64,000 bases of DNA from Thiomicrorhabdus heinhorstiae (GCF_013391765.2 NZ_JACBGI020000005.1:50605-114604); one strand, 5' to 3'. Shown: positions 54,126-64,000, counted from the stretch's first letter. Notes: generated by a model not told the origin, from the letters alone. Translations and numbers: made by a program.

Positions 54126-54995
54126 ATGTCACAGTATAGAGAATTAAGTATTCCTGTTTCAGTGGTAGGTCCAGGCTCTCAGCCAGACAGCGAGGATGGA
54201 ATGGTTTTGGATTATATGCCGATGCCGAATGATATGAGTGTATTCCATGCTCCGGTAATTATGGATGATAGCTTGCATCATTATCCTCAGGCTGAAGGTG
54301 TGATTGAACAAGTCAAGACATCTCTGCAGCAGGTTCAAGAAACAGGAGAATCTGTGCTATTGGATTTGGGATCCTTGCCTGGAGATGACCTTGACTTTAT
54401 TAATCGCTTTTTTGGAGAGGGAGAGGTATCGCTAATCTTTAATCAGAGGGATAGTGAATACCGAATTCAAGAAACGGTTCTGGCGGGAGTCTGGCGAATC
54501 GCAGGTCGCCATGCTGGCAGGCCATTTCAAGCGATTGAAATCGGTTTGATCCCGGATATCGTTTCCAAGCATACATTCGAGGATGCTAAAAACTCGGTGA
54601 CTCTCCCAGACGTTTTGCCGGAAGGAATTATTAATGCGCCTTCGTTATTAACTGAGTTGGACGAAAAATCGAAAGAATACTCTTATGGAGATGCTGCACA
54701 CATCGTCAATTTGACTCTTTTGCCCCAGTCTCCCGAAGATTTACAGCTGTTGGGTGACTCTCTTGGCGAAGGACCGGCTGTTTTCTTGAGTCGAGGTTAT
54801 GGCAGTTGTCGTGTTACCTCGACGGGCTTAAAAAATGTTTGGTGGGTTCAGTATTTCAACTCTGAAGACAAAATGATTCTGAATACGATTGAAGTCGTTG
54901 ATGTGCCGATTGTGACGCAAGCGTCGCTTGAAGATATCGAAGATAGTCATGAACGAATTGCTGAAATGTTGGAGTCCGTCCGTGTTACACAATAA
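54126..54995 (+). CDS. hupH: HupH/HyaF hydrogenase maturation protein
   Basis: 289 residues. The family repeats are visible: FFGEGEVSLIFN with IQETVLAGVWRI in the middle, and the parallel LGDSLGEGPAVFLS with KNVWWVQYFNS at the end. HupH/HyaF takes part in small-subunit Fe-S cluster assembly or transfer. It starts 1 base after the hupG stop and overlaps the rubredoxin gene by 14 bases. Confidence 0.85.
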   Translation: MSQYRELSIPVSVVGPGSQPDSEDGMVLDYMPMPNDMSVFHAPVIMDDSLHHYPQAEGVIEQVKTSLQQVQETGESVLLDLGSLPGDDLDFINRFFGEGEVSLIFNQRDSEYRIQETVLAGVWRIAGRHAGRPFQAIEIGLIPDIVSKHTFEDAKNSVTLPDVLPEGIINAPSLLTELDEKSKEYSYGDAAHIVNLTLLPQSPEDLQLLGDSLGEGPAVFLSRGYGSCRVTSTGLKNVWWVQYFNSEDKMILNTIEVVDVPIVTQASLEDIEDSHERIAEMLESVRVTQ

Positions 54996-55221
54996 TTCGA
55001 AAGGGTTTGAAGGCTCTTATCTGGGAGACGACTCGCAGATCAATGAAGCCACAAGAATGGAGTGCAAAATCTGTTGGTATATTTACGATCCGGCAATCGG
55101 TGACGATTTCTGGCAGGTTCCGCCCGGAACGCCGTTTTCGCAATTGCCTCCCGAATGGCGCTGTCCCGACTGCGACGGCGAAAAAGACCAGTTTATGGTT
55201 CTGACAGAAGAGGATACTTGA
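54982..55221 (+). CDS. hupI: HupI rubredoxin
   Basis: 79 residues from a GTG at 54982, fixed by GGAG 7 bases upstream; the longer frame to 54928 overlaps hupH by 68 bases. Two Cys pairs, CKICWY and CPDCDG, bind one iron. HupI is the rubredoxin of hydrogenase operons and is thought to protect or deliver iron during small-subunit maturation in air. The N-terminal about 25 residues extend beyond the minimal rubredoxin. Confidence 0.9.
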   Translation: MLHNNSKGFEGSYLGDDSQINEATRMECKICWYIYDPAIGDDFWQVPPGTPFSQLPPEWRCPDCDGEKDQFMVLTEEDT

Positions 55222-55223
55222 TT

Positions 55224-55862
55224 ATGGATGCTCGAAACCTGATAACCCCTGATTCCCAACCAATCCACTTTTCACCAACGGAGAGCTTTGATGTTAACCG
55301 TTGGAAAGAGCGAGTAGAAAGTTATTTCGAGAAAGTTTATCAGGGAAGTATGAAGGAGCTTCCGATTGTCAATACAAGACTATCCGTTGGTTTTGCGAGC
55401 CTGAAAGAAATCTGCACCAATATTTATTTGGGGGCGATGGTGTCGCCGTGGTTTGTCAATTTGATTTTTAAAATCGTTGATGAAGAGGGGACTGATCGTC
55501 ATCATCAGCTGTATAAAGCCGGTTTGGGGGAAACGGTTCTGGTCAAATTCCCTTCCGGCGATTATGAATTTATCGTCAATCACGAAGCGGAACTTGGCTA
55601 CTTTTATACTTGCTCTCTGGTTTCGGACACCCACGTGTTTGAAAATCAGGAAGTCGCGGTTTCACTAGCGGATCAGTGCTTGAGATTGGTGTTTGACACA
55701 GCGGCTAAAGAGCCAGATCTGTTTAAACCTCAGAATGAGGAGCGGTCTATGAAGCAGAAAAATAAAGTCGAAAAACCTGAAGAGAAAAGAGAGTCTGTGA
55801 TTTCCAGAAGAAAGCTGTTCGGGCTGGATGCGTTAGCCGGTGAAACTAGTGAGAGTATCTGA
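55224..55862 (+). CDS. hupJ: HupJ/HybE-family hydrogenase assembly chaperone
   Basis: 212 residues from the ATG at 55224, two bases after the hupI stop. The core (about 45-165) matches HybE/HupJ: YLGAMVSPWFVNLI and FPSGDYEFIVNHE are typical. These proteins keep the small subunit from leaving the cell before the clusters are in place. The C-terminal about 45 residues are charged and variable. It overlaps hupK by one base (TGATG). Confidence 0.85.
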   Translation: MDARNLITPDSQPIHFSPTESFDVNRWKERVESYFEKVYQGSMKELPIVNTRLSVGFASLKEICTNIYLGAMVSPWFVNLIFKIVDEEGTDRHHQLYKAGLGETVLVKFPSGDYEFIVNHEAELGYFYTCSLVSDTHVFENQEVAVSLADQCLRLVFDTAAKEPDLFKPQNEERSMKQKNKVEKPEEKRESVISRRKLFGLDALAGETSESI

Positions 55863-56911
55863 TGCAAGGTGAGGTTTATATTCAGAGAGAGCCTTTGAGC
55901 GTAGAGTCGAAAAGACCTTTCCGCTTGCAGTCGATGTGTGTAAACCGCGAACCGCAGCAAGTGGTTCAATTTGTCGGATTGGCTTACCAGCTATGCGGTC
56001 GGGCGCAGACATTTGCGTCGCAACTGGCGCTGTCGCCTTTAGGTTCGTTATCGTTGGCGAATATGCAGAAATCGGTCACTGTCGAGGCTATGAAAGAGCA
56101 TTATCTGACGCTAGTGCAATTGCTGCGTTATCTGGGTTTGTGTGACGCGGCGGAAGCCGGCCGCTTGTTACAGGGAGTCGGTCAATGGCAGAACAAGTTG
56201 GATGATGACAATCGGTTAATTGATGTGATCGCTGATGCCTACAAGCAATATGGCATTGAGCTGTGCAGCCTTTCCGGCGCGATCGTTCTTCCCGGATCAT
56301 GGGCTGAACAGTTGATGATGCGCTTGCTGGAAGTGGAAGAGTCGTTTTTTCATTTTAGCTCATTGGATTTGCCGTCCGGTTTACACCGCTCACTGTGCGA
56401 AGAAGGGCGAAACGGATTGATTGATATTGAACGGTGTCAATGGTCGGGTTGGGTAAAATCGCCGGTTCGCAAGGGCGACGTGTACGAGAACAGCGCCCTT
56501 TCCAGAATTGAGGCTCAAATTGAATTAATGGACTTCAGAATCGGTCTGCCTCTGGTTGATCGTGTTCGTGCTAAGTGGTTTGATGCTGCAGTTTTCTGGC
56601 AATCGCTCGGTTGCGGAAAAAATGATTATGAACGGCCGGTCTTCGGCGTGAACCGATCGGGTGATACCTGCCAGAGTTGGGTTGAAACCGCCCGCGGGCG
56701 TCTTTATCACTTGGCGCATGTCGAATCCGGCAAGGTGACGGATTATGCGATTTGTGCGCCGACCGAGTGGAACTTCCATCCGGACGGGGTGGCGAAACAG
56801 TTATTGAACGAGCTTTCGAAGCAGGTTTCAGACAGCAAGCGCTGGGAAGAGTTTGCGGCTTTGTGCGCTCAAGTGATAGACCCCTGCGTGCCGGTTCGGT
56901 TCGTGGCGTAA
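55862..56911 (+). CDS. hupK: HupK, large-subunit-like maturation scaffold
   Basis: 349 residues. It is a degenerate relative of the large subunit: the end reads VIDPCVPVRF where HupL has the second Ni-Fe ligand pair, leaving a single Cys. HupK is thought to act as an assembly scaffold for the Fe(CN)2CO group in aerobic hydrogenase systems. Conserved segments such as RGRLYHLAHVESGKVTDYAI and APTEWNFHPDG are present. Its end is followed by hypA after 33 bases. Confidence 0.82.
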   Translation: MQGEVYIQREPLSVESKRPFRLQSMCVNREPQQVVQFVGLAYQLCGRAQTFASQLALSPLGSLSLANMQKSVTVEAMKEHYLTLVQLLRYLGLCDAAEAGRLLQGVGQWQNKLDDDNRLIDVIADAYKQYGIELCSLSGAIVLPGSWAEQLMMRLLEVEESFFHFSSLDLPSGLHRSLCEEGRNGLIDIERCQWSGWVKSPVRKGDVYENSALSRIEAQIELMDFRIGLPLVDRVRAKWFDAAVFWQSLGCGKNDYERPVFGVNRSGDTCQSWVETARGRLYHLAHVESGKVTDYAICAPTEWNFHPDGVAKQLLNELSKQVSDSKRWEEFAALCAQVIDPCVPVRFVA

Positions 56912-56944
56912 GTATAAAAAGAGTATAGAAATAGGGGGGCGATT

Positions 56945-57286
56945 GTGCATGAGATGTCTATTTGCGAAGGCGTTGTTCTTTCTTTGGAAAGCGAAGCGCA
57001 GAAACAGCATTTTCAGAAGGTAAAAAAAGTCTGGCTGACCGTGGGAGTCTTTTCCGGTGTCGAAATCGATGCACTTCGCTTCGGTTGGGATGTGGTAACC
57101 CGTAATTCGATCGCCGAAGGGGCCGAATTAATTGTGATTGGAGAGCAGGGACAAGCCTGGTGTATGGGATGTTCCAAGCACGTACAGATCGAAAACCGTT
57201 ATGATGATTGTCCTGCCTGCGGTAGTCACCAACTGCAAGTTACCGGCGGGGAAACACTGAGTATTAAAGAGATAGAGGTAGAGTAA
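56945..57286 (+). CDS. hypA: HypA nickel-insertion protein
   Basis: 113 residues. The start is a GTG at 56945, required because His2 of the Met-His-Glu N-terminus binds nickel; the ATG three codons later would lose it. GGGGGG lies upstream. The zinc site has WCMGCSK and CPACGS. HypA passes nickel to HupL together with HypB. Confidence 0.93.
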   Translation: MHEMSICEGVVLSLESEAQKQHFQKVKKVWLTVGVFSGVEIDALRFGWDVVTRNSIAEGAELIVIGEQGQAWCMGCSKHVQIENRYDDCPACGSHQLQVTGGETLSIKEIEVE

Positions 57287-57288
57287 AT

Positions 57289-58187
<899 letters not shown>

Positions 58188-58191
<4 letters not shown>

Positions 58192-59669
58192 TTCTAGAAC
58201 AACCAAGTGTACTGGTCGTTGACGACGACGAAAAATCAGTCGCTACCCTGAAGCGGACGCTACGCAAGGATTTCAAGGTCTATACCGCCTTGTCTGCCGA
58301 AGAGGCTGAAGAAATCTTGCGCTTCGAATACATTCAGGTTCTGGTGTGCGATCACCGGATGCCGAAAGAAACCGGGGTGTCGTTTTTAATTCGTGTTAAA
58401 GAACAGTGGCCGGATGTCATTCGGGTGTTGCTGTCCGGTTATTCCAGTCTGGAAGACACAATTCGTGGTGTGAACGAAGCCGGGATTTATCAATATATCG
58501 AAAAACCGTGGCAGCCGGAGCAGCTGATCCATACCTTAAAGAACGCAGTGGAGCTGTTTGAGCTGCAACGCGAGAACCGTCTGTTATCGGTGGAATTGAA
58601 AGTTGCGCCGAGTGCGCTTGAAAAAGAAGTCAAGCAGAAGAAAGAGCAGTTAAAGAAAACCTATGGTTGCGACGAAATCGTGCGCACCGAGAATGGCCTG
58701 CTGGACAAAGTGATTCAACGGGTTTGTCAGATTTCTTCGTTCGATTTTCCGGTTCTGATTACCGGTGAATCCGGGACGGGAAAAGAGTTATTTGCCAGAG
58801 CGATTCACTATAACTCACCTAGAGCAGATGGTCCTTTCCTAGCTGAAAACTGCGGGGCTTTACCGGATCAGCTATTAGAGAGCGAATTGTTCGGTTATAA
58901 AAAAGGCGCTTTCACTGGAGCCTATATGGATCATGTCGGTCTGTTCGAGCAGGCCAGTGGCGGTACGCTGTTTCTGGACGAGGTTGGTGAAATTTCCCAG
59001 TCGTTTCAGGTCAAGCTGCTGAGAGTTTTGCAGGAGGGTGAAATTCGCCCGCTGGGTCACTCCAAACCGAGAAAAGTCGATGTTCGCATCGTTGCGGCGA
59101 CGAATCGCAATCTGGAAGAAGAGGTTAAAGCCGGTCGTTTCCGTGAAGATCTGTTTTATCGTCTGGTCGGTTATGTGGTTCAACTGCCTTCTCTGCATGA
59201 ACGGAAGGAAGATATCCCGTTGTTGGCAAATGCCTTCTTGAAGCATCTTTGCGAGCAATATGCCCGCCCGTTCGGTGGTTTTACCGATGAAATGATGCAG
59301 TGCCTGATGGATTACCGCTGGCCGGGTAACATTCGTGAATTGCAGAACGAGATAGGACGCAGTTTTATGATGACGCCGCAGGGTGAACCTTTGCGTGCCG
59401 AGTTCTGTTCGCCGCGTGTTTTGCGCGCCGCTCCGGAAGACATGGAAATGGAATTGGAGTGGGTGTCCGGCGTCAACGGATCTCTGAAAGAAAAAGTGGC
59501 GCAGATCGAAGAGCAGATCATTCGCGAGGCATTAATCCGCTTACGTTGGAACAAAACCAAAGTGGCCGAAGAACTTGGTTTGTCCCGCGTTGGATTGCGT
59601 CAAAAAATGGAACGCTTCGGTATCACCGAAAATCATGGTGGCGAAGCGGTCAGTGAAAAGGTCGGATAA
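58188..59669 (+). CDS. hupR: HupR/HoxA sigma-54-dependent response regulator
   Basis: 493 residues. Receiver domain 1-125 with DDD at 12-14 and Asp55 as phosphorylation site; AAA+ domain about 175-400 with [14 protein letters not shown] (sigma-54 contact) and LFLDEVGEI; a Fis-type HTH at the end ([18 protein letters not shown]). In Rhodobacter, HupR activates hupSL transcription and its unphosphorylated form is the active one. The kinase HupT and the H2 sensor HupUV are not in this window. Position between hypB and hypC matches the Rhodobacter capsulatus order. Confidence 0.93.
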
Positions 59670-59744
59670 ACATCGATGGTGATGTCATTCGATCGGACAG
59701 TCAGAACCCGTAAATAGAAAACAGAAGAAGGGGGAGGAGTTGAG

Positions 59745-60065
59745 ATGTGTTTAGGAATTCCTGGGCAAGTGGTTGAAATAACCGATGAGGAACGTCAGTT
59801 GGCGATGGTTGAAGTTTCCGGCGTCAGGCGAGAAGTGAATGTTGCTTGTGTGGTCGAACCCGGCGCACCGGTAGACAGTTGTATCGGATACTGGGTTCTG
59901 GTTCATGTCGGGTTTGCCATGAGCCGGATCGACGAGGAAGAGGCGGCCAAAACGCTGGCGATTCTAAAAGAGCTCGGCGAAGTCGACGAAGAATTGGATG
60001 CCATGAAGGAGAGCGAGCAGTCTCTTCGTCAGACGCCTCCGGAGGGGGAACGCCATGCAGGATAA
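59745..60065 (+). CDS. hypC: HypC chaperone
   Basis: 106 residues starting MCLGIPGQVV, with Cys2 needed to carry the iron ligand complex from HypD to HupL. The C-terminus (about 75-106) is longer than in E. coli HypC. GGGGGAGGAG lies just upstream of the ATG. It overlaps the next gene by 11 bases. Confidence 0.93.
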   Translation: MCLGIPGQVVEITDEERQLAMVEVSGVRREVNVACVVEPGAPVDSCIGYWVLVHVGFAMSRIDEEEAAKTLAILKELGEVDEELDAMKESEQSLRQTPPEGERHAG

Positions 60066-60786
60066 ATCAACCGACAGCATTCTCAGCGGATTTTATCCCT
60101 TTGCCGGGGACAAAGCCGCTGCGGCAGTGCCGACAGAGACTTCTGCCGAAATGGGCACAGCGTCTTTTGGGCTCTCCGACGAAACACTTGCCGCTGCAAT
60201 GCAGCAGAAAGTCGAAGAGAGTGTTCAAGTCAAGCTTGCCTACTTTAAATCACAGGAAGCTAAATTGCTGATGGCAGCTAAATGCATTGCTGATGTTTAC
60301 CGTGGTGACAGCAAAATGTTCTCAATGGGGAATGGCGGTTCCAGTTGCGATGCCTCGCATCTTGCCGTGGAATTTCTGCATCCGATCACAGCCGGCCGGC
60401 CGGCGCTTCCAGCAATCAATCTTGGGGCGGATTCCACCATGATTACTGCTGCAAGTAATGATCTGGGCTTTAACAACGCTTTTGTCAGACAGTTGATAGC
60501 TCAGGCAAGAAGTGGTGATGTTTTAGTCGGTTTTTCTACCAGCGGCTGTTCCGAAAATCTGATGCAGGCATTTTCCAAAGCCAAAGAGCTGAAAATGCAT
60601 ACCATCGGTTTTGCCGGGATGGACGGAGGGGTTATGGCAAAAAGTCCCGATGTGGATATTTGTCTGGTCGTCGACAGTATGAGCATTCACCGCATTCAGG
60701 AAAGTCATTTGACGACGTACCACATTTTATGGGATCTGGTTCATTCGCTTTTGGCGGATGACCGCAAAAAACAGGTTGGGAAATAA
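60055..60786 (+). CDS. SIS-domain protein, GmhA-like sugar isomerase, inside the hyp operon
   Basis: 243 residues. The first about 50 residues have no recognised fold. The rest is a SIS sugar-binding domain close to phosphoheptose isomerase: MGNGGSSCDASHLAVEF, AASNDLGFNNAFVRQ, GFSTSGCSENL and HRIQESHLTTYH keep the sugar and Zn-binding residue pattern of GmhA. It overlaps hypC, and hypD follows, so it is transcribed and probably translationally linked with the maturation genes. A link to hydrogenase is inferred from position only; a role in lipopolysaccharide heptose synthesis is the alternative. Confidence 0.8.
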   Translation: MQDKSTDSILSGFYPFAGDKAAAAVPTETSAEMGTASFGLSDETLAAAMQQKVEESVQVKLAYFKSQEAKLLMAAKCIADVYRGDSKMFSMGNGGSSCDASHLAVEFLHPITAGRPALPAINLGADSTMITAASNDLGFNNAFVRQLIAQARSGDVLVGFSTSGCSENLMQAFSKAKELKMHTIGFAGMDGGVMAKSPDVDICLVVDSMSIHRIQESHLTTYHILWDLVHSLLADDRKKQVGK

Positions 60787-60787
60787 G

Positions 60788-61927
60788 ATGAAATATGTCG
60801 ACGAATTCCGTAATGGAAAACAGGCGCAGGCCATCGCGAAAAGAATCGCCGAACTGGTTAAGACATTGCAGGTTTCCAAGCAGCGTCCGTTGCAGTTTAT
60901 GGAAGTGTGCGGAGGCCATACCCATTCGATCTTTCGTTATGGTCTGGCACAATTTTTACCGGAAGAAATCGAGTTTGTTCACGGGCCGGGTTGCCCGGTG
61001 TGTGTGTTGCCGATGGGCGTGGTTGATGATTGTATTTCGATTGCCGAGCAACCGGGTGTGATTTTCACGACCTTCGGAGACGCCATGCGAGTTCCCGGTT
61101 CGAAAAAAAGTCTATTGCAGGCAAAGGCCGAAGGGCACGATGTCAGGATGGTGTATTCGCCGTTGGATGCTCTGCAGATTGCCAAGCAGAATCCGCAGCG
61201 TGAAGTGGTCTTTTTCGGTTTGGGGTTTGAAACCACCATGCCAAGTACGGCTTTGACCCTTCAGCAGGCGGCAAAAGAGCAGGTAAAAAATTTCTCCCTG
61301 TTTTGCAACCACATCACCATTATTCCCACAATCAAAGCGATGCTGGATTCGCCGGATATGCGTCTGGATGGTTTTTTGGGGCCGGGGCACGTCAGTATGG
61401 TCATCGGTTCTCAGCCGTATGAGTTTATTTCCAGAGATTACCACCGCCCATTGGTCATTGCCGGTTTCGAACCGCTGGACATCCTTCAGTCGGTTTACAT
61501 GCTGGTCAAGCAGTTGGTCGATGGCCGTTGTGAAATCGAGAATCAGTATGAACGCATTGTTCCGCAGATGGGAAATGAAGTGGCTTTGAGATCGATTGGG
61601 GATGTGTTCGAACTCCGCGAATTTTTCGAGTGGCGCGGCATGGGCTCGATCGATCATTCCGGAGTGCGAATTCGTGAAAAATATGCCGATTTCGATGCTG
61701 AACGTAAATTCTCCATGCCGAGACTGAAAATCGCCGATCCGGATGCGGCGCAGTGCGGTGAAGTGGTTACCGGAGTGATCAAGCCTGAACAGTGCAAATT
61801 GTTCGGTAAATCCTGTACGCCGCAAACCCCGATTGGTGCCTTAATGGTTTCGACCGAAGGCGCCTGCGCCGCTCACTACCACTACGGACAAATTGAGATT
61901 CCTCTTTCCCAGGTTGTAAGTCGATGA
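60788..61927 (+). CDS. hypD: HypD iron-ligand assembly protein
   Basis: 379 residues from the ATG at 60788; the frame opens 10 codons earlier but overlaps the SIS gene. Family motifs are FMEVCGGHTHSIFRYG, HGPGCPVCVLP, FGLGFETTMP and GPGHVSMVIG. It holds a [4Fe-4S] cluster and, with HypC, assembles the Fe(CN)2CO unit. The end overlaps hypE by 4 bases (ATGA). Confidence 0.95.
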   Translation: MKYVDEFRNGKQAQAIAKRIAELVKTLQVSKQRPLQFMEVCGGHTHSIFRYGLAQFLPEEIEFVHGPGCPVCVLPMGVVDDCISIAEQPGVIFTTFGDAMRVPGSKKSLLQAKAEGHDVRMVYSPLDALQIAKQNPQREVVFFGLGFETTMPSTALTLQQAAKEQVKNFSLFCNHITIIPTIKAMLDSPDMRLDGFLGPGHVSMVIGSQPYEFISRDYHRPLVIAGFEPLDILQSVYMLVKQLVDGRCEIENQYERIVPQMGNEVALRSIGDVFELREFFEWRGMGSIDHSGVRIREKYADFDAERKFSMPRLKIADPDAAQCGEVVTGVIKPEQCKLFGKSCTPQTPIGALMVSTEGACAAHYHYGQIEIPLSQVVSR

Positions 61928-62979
61928 AATCAATAGAAAATTTGAAACAGACACTGATCGGGCGTTTTGGCGATCAGGTCATCACGCTGGCCCACGGTAG
62001 CGGCGGCAAAGCCATGCAGCAGTTAATCGATGAGGTGATTCTGCCGTTTTTCGGCAAGCCATCGGATTCGCCGCTGGAAGATCAGGCAAGACTGCCGCTT
62101 CCGCAAAGCGGTCGTCTCTGTATGACGACGGATTCGTATGTAGTGACGCCGATTCGCTTTCCCGGCAGCAGTATCGGGCATCTGGCCATCAATGGAACGG
62201 TAAACGATCTTGCCGTATCCGGTGCGCAGCCGCTGTATTTGAGCTGCGGTCTGATCATCGAGGAAGGGCTGGCGTTTGCGGAGCTGATTGAGATTTTGGC
62301 GGACATGGCCGTTGCGGCGCAAGCAGCTGATGTACAAATTGTGACCGGCGATACTAAGGTGGTGGATCGCGGCAGTTGCGACAAGCTGTTTATCAATACT
62401 GCCGGCGTTGGTGTGCTGGCGGTTGGAATGGATTCAGGTATTACGCACATTCAAACCGGGGATAAGGTGTTGATTAACGGTGATATCGGTGATCACGGCG
62501 TCGCCATTCTGGCCGCGCGTGGCGAACTGGCTCTGGAAACGACGATCGAATCCGACTGTGCCGCCCTGACGACCTTGATTCAGTTGCTGCTTGCAGAAGG
62601 CATTCCCGTACATGCGATGCGTGATGTAACCCGCGGCGGTCTGGCAACGGTGCTGAACGAGTATGCTCAGGGAGCCGGGGTCGGCATTCTGATCGACGAA
62701 GGGCAGATTCCGATCAAACAGGAAGTCCGCGGCGTTTGCGAAGTGCTGGGTCTGGATCCTTTGTATCTTGCTAACGAGGGCAAGGTTGCGCTGGTTGTTC
62801 CGGCGGATTTTGCCGAGCAGGCGTTGCAATTGATGCGCAGCCATCCATCGGGCATCAATGCGGCGATGGTGGCCGAAGTGGTAGATGACCACAGAGGTCG
62901 GGTGGTTATGCAGTCTGATTTCGGTGGCAAGCGTGTGGTCGATATGCTGGTCGGAGAGCAGCTGCCGAGAATCTGTTAA
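61924..62979 (+). CDS. hypE: HypE cyanide-forming protein
   Basis: 351 residues, PurM-like ATPase fold (AHGSGGKAMQQLI, GDTKVVDRG). The last residues are Pro-Arg-Ile-Cys, the exact C-terminus whose Cys is carbamoylated by HypF and dehydrated to the cyanide donor. HypF is not encoded in the window. Last of the hyp genes. Confidence 0.96.
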   Translation: MKSIENLKQTLIGRFGDQVITLAHGSGGKAMQQLIDEVILPFFGKPSDSPLEDQARLPLPQSGRLCMTTDSYVVTPIRFPGSSIGHLAINGTVNDLAVSGAQPLYLSCGLIIEEGLAFAELIEILADMAVAAQAADVQIVTGDTKVVDRGSCDKLFINTAGVGVLAVGMDSGITHIQTGDKVLINGDIGDHGVAILAARGELALETTIESDCAALTTLIQLLLAEGIPVHAMRDVTRGGLATVLNEYAQGAGVGILIDEGQIPIKQEVRGVCEVLGLDPLYLANEGKVALVVPADFAEQALQLMRSHPSGINAAMVAEVVDDHRGRVVMQSDFGGKRVVDMLVGEQLPRIC

Positions 62980-63057
62980 AGCCAACTCCGGTCTGGACAA
63001 GGCCGGTTCGATTACCCTTCAGATTGAAAAATCTGTTTAAAAAAAGAGAAACTGAGC

Positions 63058-63720
63058 ATGGAATTCGGTTTACTGATTATTTTTTATTATGGCATTCTGC
63101 ACGCATTCGGGCCGGATCATCTGATGGCGATCGCCGATTTTTCGATTGGGCAGAATCGCAGAAAAACCTTGATGTATACGGTGGGTTTTGCAGTTGCGCA
63201 TGGCCTGACCCTGTTCCTGTTTGCGAAAATTCTGCAGCAGATGGACATTCCGGAGGAGATTCTGGCTTATGGTGATGTGATTGCATCGGCAGTGATTATC
63301 GGCATCGGGGTGTATCTACTGTTTCTGGTCGTGACCAACCGCATTCAGTTGCATCAGCACCAGCACGAAGGCGTCACTCACACCCATATCTGGTTCGGTC
63401 GTTCTCATTCGCACGAGATGCCGGAACAGAGTATCGAACAGAAAACGCGTCTGGCCTCGGCAATCTCACTTGGTACTCTGATGGGAATCGGCGGCATTCG
63501 GGGGATGCTGATCACTTTGGCTGCCATCTCTGGCCAGTCGGTTTCTTTGCTCATGGTCGCCAGTTTTTCGTTGGGTGTGTTGCTGGTCTTTCTGGTCTTC
63601 GGGCTTTTGATTGCATTTGTGAATGAAAACCTGCTAACGACCAGACGCAATGTCTGTACCGCTTTCTCTATTGCCGGGGTCGGTTCGATTCTGATAGGCA
63701 GCAATTCGTTGTTCTTTTAG
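63058..63720 (+). CDS. NicO/NiCoT-type nickel permease
   Basis: 220 residues, six membrane helices. The nickel motif HAFGPDHLMAIAD (His15, Asp20, His21) is in the first helix, and a His-rich loop (about 99-120) lies between helices. The family imports Ni2+ or exports Ni/Co; placement right after hypE favours nickel supply for the hydrogenase. It starts 78 bases after hypE and is followed by a TonB-receptor gene. Confidence 0.85.
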   Translation: MEFGLLIIFYYGILHAFGPDHLMAIADFSIGQNRRKTLMYTVGFAVAHGLTLFLFAKILQQMDIPEEILAYGDVIASAVIIGIGVYLLFLVVTNRIQLHQHQHEGVTHTHIWFGRSHSHEMPEQSIEQKTRLASAISLGTLMGIGGIRGMLITLAAISGQSVSLLMVASFSLGVLLVFLVFGLLIAFVNENLLTTRRNVCTAFSIAGVGSILIGSNSLFF

Positions 63721-63783
63721 GCGGGAGCAATTCACGATTCTTTCAAAACGTCTACATAAATAAAAATACCTTAAGGATACTTT

Positions 63784-64000
63784 ATGAAAAGCTTGAATTA
63801 TGTGCCGATTGCCTGCTTGGCAATCTCGGCTCAGGTTTCTGCGCACGAAATAAAAGAGCCGAAACCTCTGGAGCTGGAAGCGGTCGAGGTTGACGGTCAC
63901 TATCAATCCTATATCGGCGAGTCGCTTTCGACCTCGGAAGGGGTGATCGGTGATGGTGAAATCAAAAAGCGTCCGCTGTTGCGAGTCGGAGAGATTCTGG
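63784..64000 (+). CDS. TonB-dependent outer-membrane receptor, N-terminal part (3' end outside the window)
   Basis: 72 codons are visible. A signal peptide (about 1-20, ending VSA) is followed by His-Glu and then the start of a plug domain (DGEIKKRPLLRVGEIL matches plug motif 1). AAGGATAC lies before the ATG. Behind a nickel permease in a hydrogenase locus it may import nickel complexes, but with the barrel missing this cannot be tested here. Confidence 0.7.
   Translation, partial: MKSLNYVPIACLAISAQVSAHEIKEPKPLELEAVEVDGHYQSYIGESLSTSEGVIGDGEIKKRPLLRVGEIL

Overview
The window looks like the chromosome of a sulfur- and hydrogen-oxidising gammaproteobacterium of the Thiomicrospira / Thiomicrorhabdus / Hydrogenovibrio type. 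This is an inference from gene content: an uptake [NiFe]-hydrogenase locus, two YeeE/YedE sulfur-compound transporters, a TauE-like transporter, a CysB-like regulator, a Helicobacter-type malate:quinone oxidoreductase and an N-acetylglutaminylglutamine amide (NAGGN) osmolyte operon that fits a marine or saline habitat. No rRNA or other taxonomic marker is present, so the genus is not proven.

Layout. 0-9.7 kb is housekeeping: the end of a TauE-like transporter, an OmpA-family protein, sixA, pyrE, nfo, a coiled-coil membrane protein with a CysJ-like reductase that lacks a flavodoxin domain, ppx/gppA, ppk1 and yidD. 9.8-22.2 kb carries a dihydroorotase, an aldehyde dehydrogenase, an EI24-like membrane protein, a C15 peptidase homologue, a PDZ/multi-TM histidine kinase with its LuxR-type regulator, a Nudix hydrolase, a DEAD-box helicase, ppnN and an AI-2E-type permease. 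22.3-28 kb holds a secreted metallo-beta-lactamase-fold protein with a degraded metal site, an 84-bp direct repeat pair, a CopD-like protein, folE2, a COG0523 GTPase and mqo. 28-32.7 kb is an arsenic locus: arsR, divergent from a DUF318 permease, a Cys-rich TM-thioredoxin fusion, an ArsJ-associated GAPDH and arsJ. 32.7-39.6 kb has a YeeE/YedE protein, folM, a DUF523/DUF1722 protein, hemH, a CigR/RcnB-like protein and a stand-alone eutBC pair. 40-44.7 kb is the three-gene NAGGN operon.

A tRNA-Arg(CCG) gene at 44.99 kb, next to an inverted 48-bp copy of its own 3' part and several GGTGACA motifs, looks like an integration hotspot. To its right are a CysB-like regulator with a second YeeE/YedE gene, then the hydrogenase locus (47.7-63.7 kb). 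Structural genes hupS-hupL-hupC and a membrane c-type cytochrome run leftward. The accessory genes hupD-F-G-H-I-J-K, hypA-B, hupR, hypC, a SIS-domain gene, hypD, hypE and a NicO nickel transporter run rightward, followed by the start of a TonB-dependent receptor.

How the parts work together. HupSL oxidises H2 in the periplasm and HupC passes the electrons to quinone. HupD to HupK and HypA to HypE build the active site. NicO, and possibly the TonB receptor, would supply nickel. HupR is a sigma-54 activator, and a sigma-54-like promoter lies upstream of hupS. HypF and a HupT kinase / HupUV sensor are not in the window. In the ars locus, GAPDH and ArsJ would convert arsenate to 1-arseno-3-phosphoglycerate and export it. 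The NAGGN genes make a compatible solute. The most unusual items are the Cys-rich ars fusion protein, the SIS gene inside the hyp operon, the cytochrome gene behind a strong terminator after hupC, the tRNA fragment with its repeated motifs, and the degenerate metallo-beta-lactamase-fold protein.
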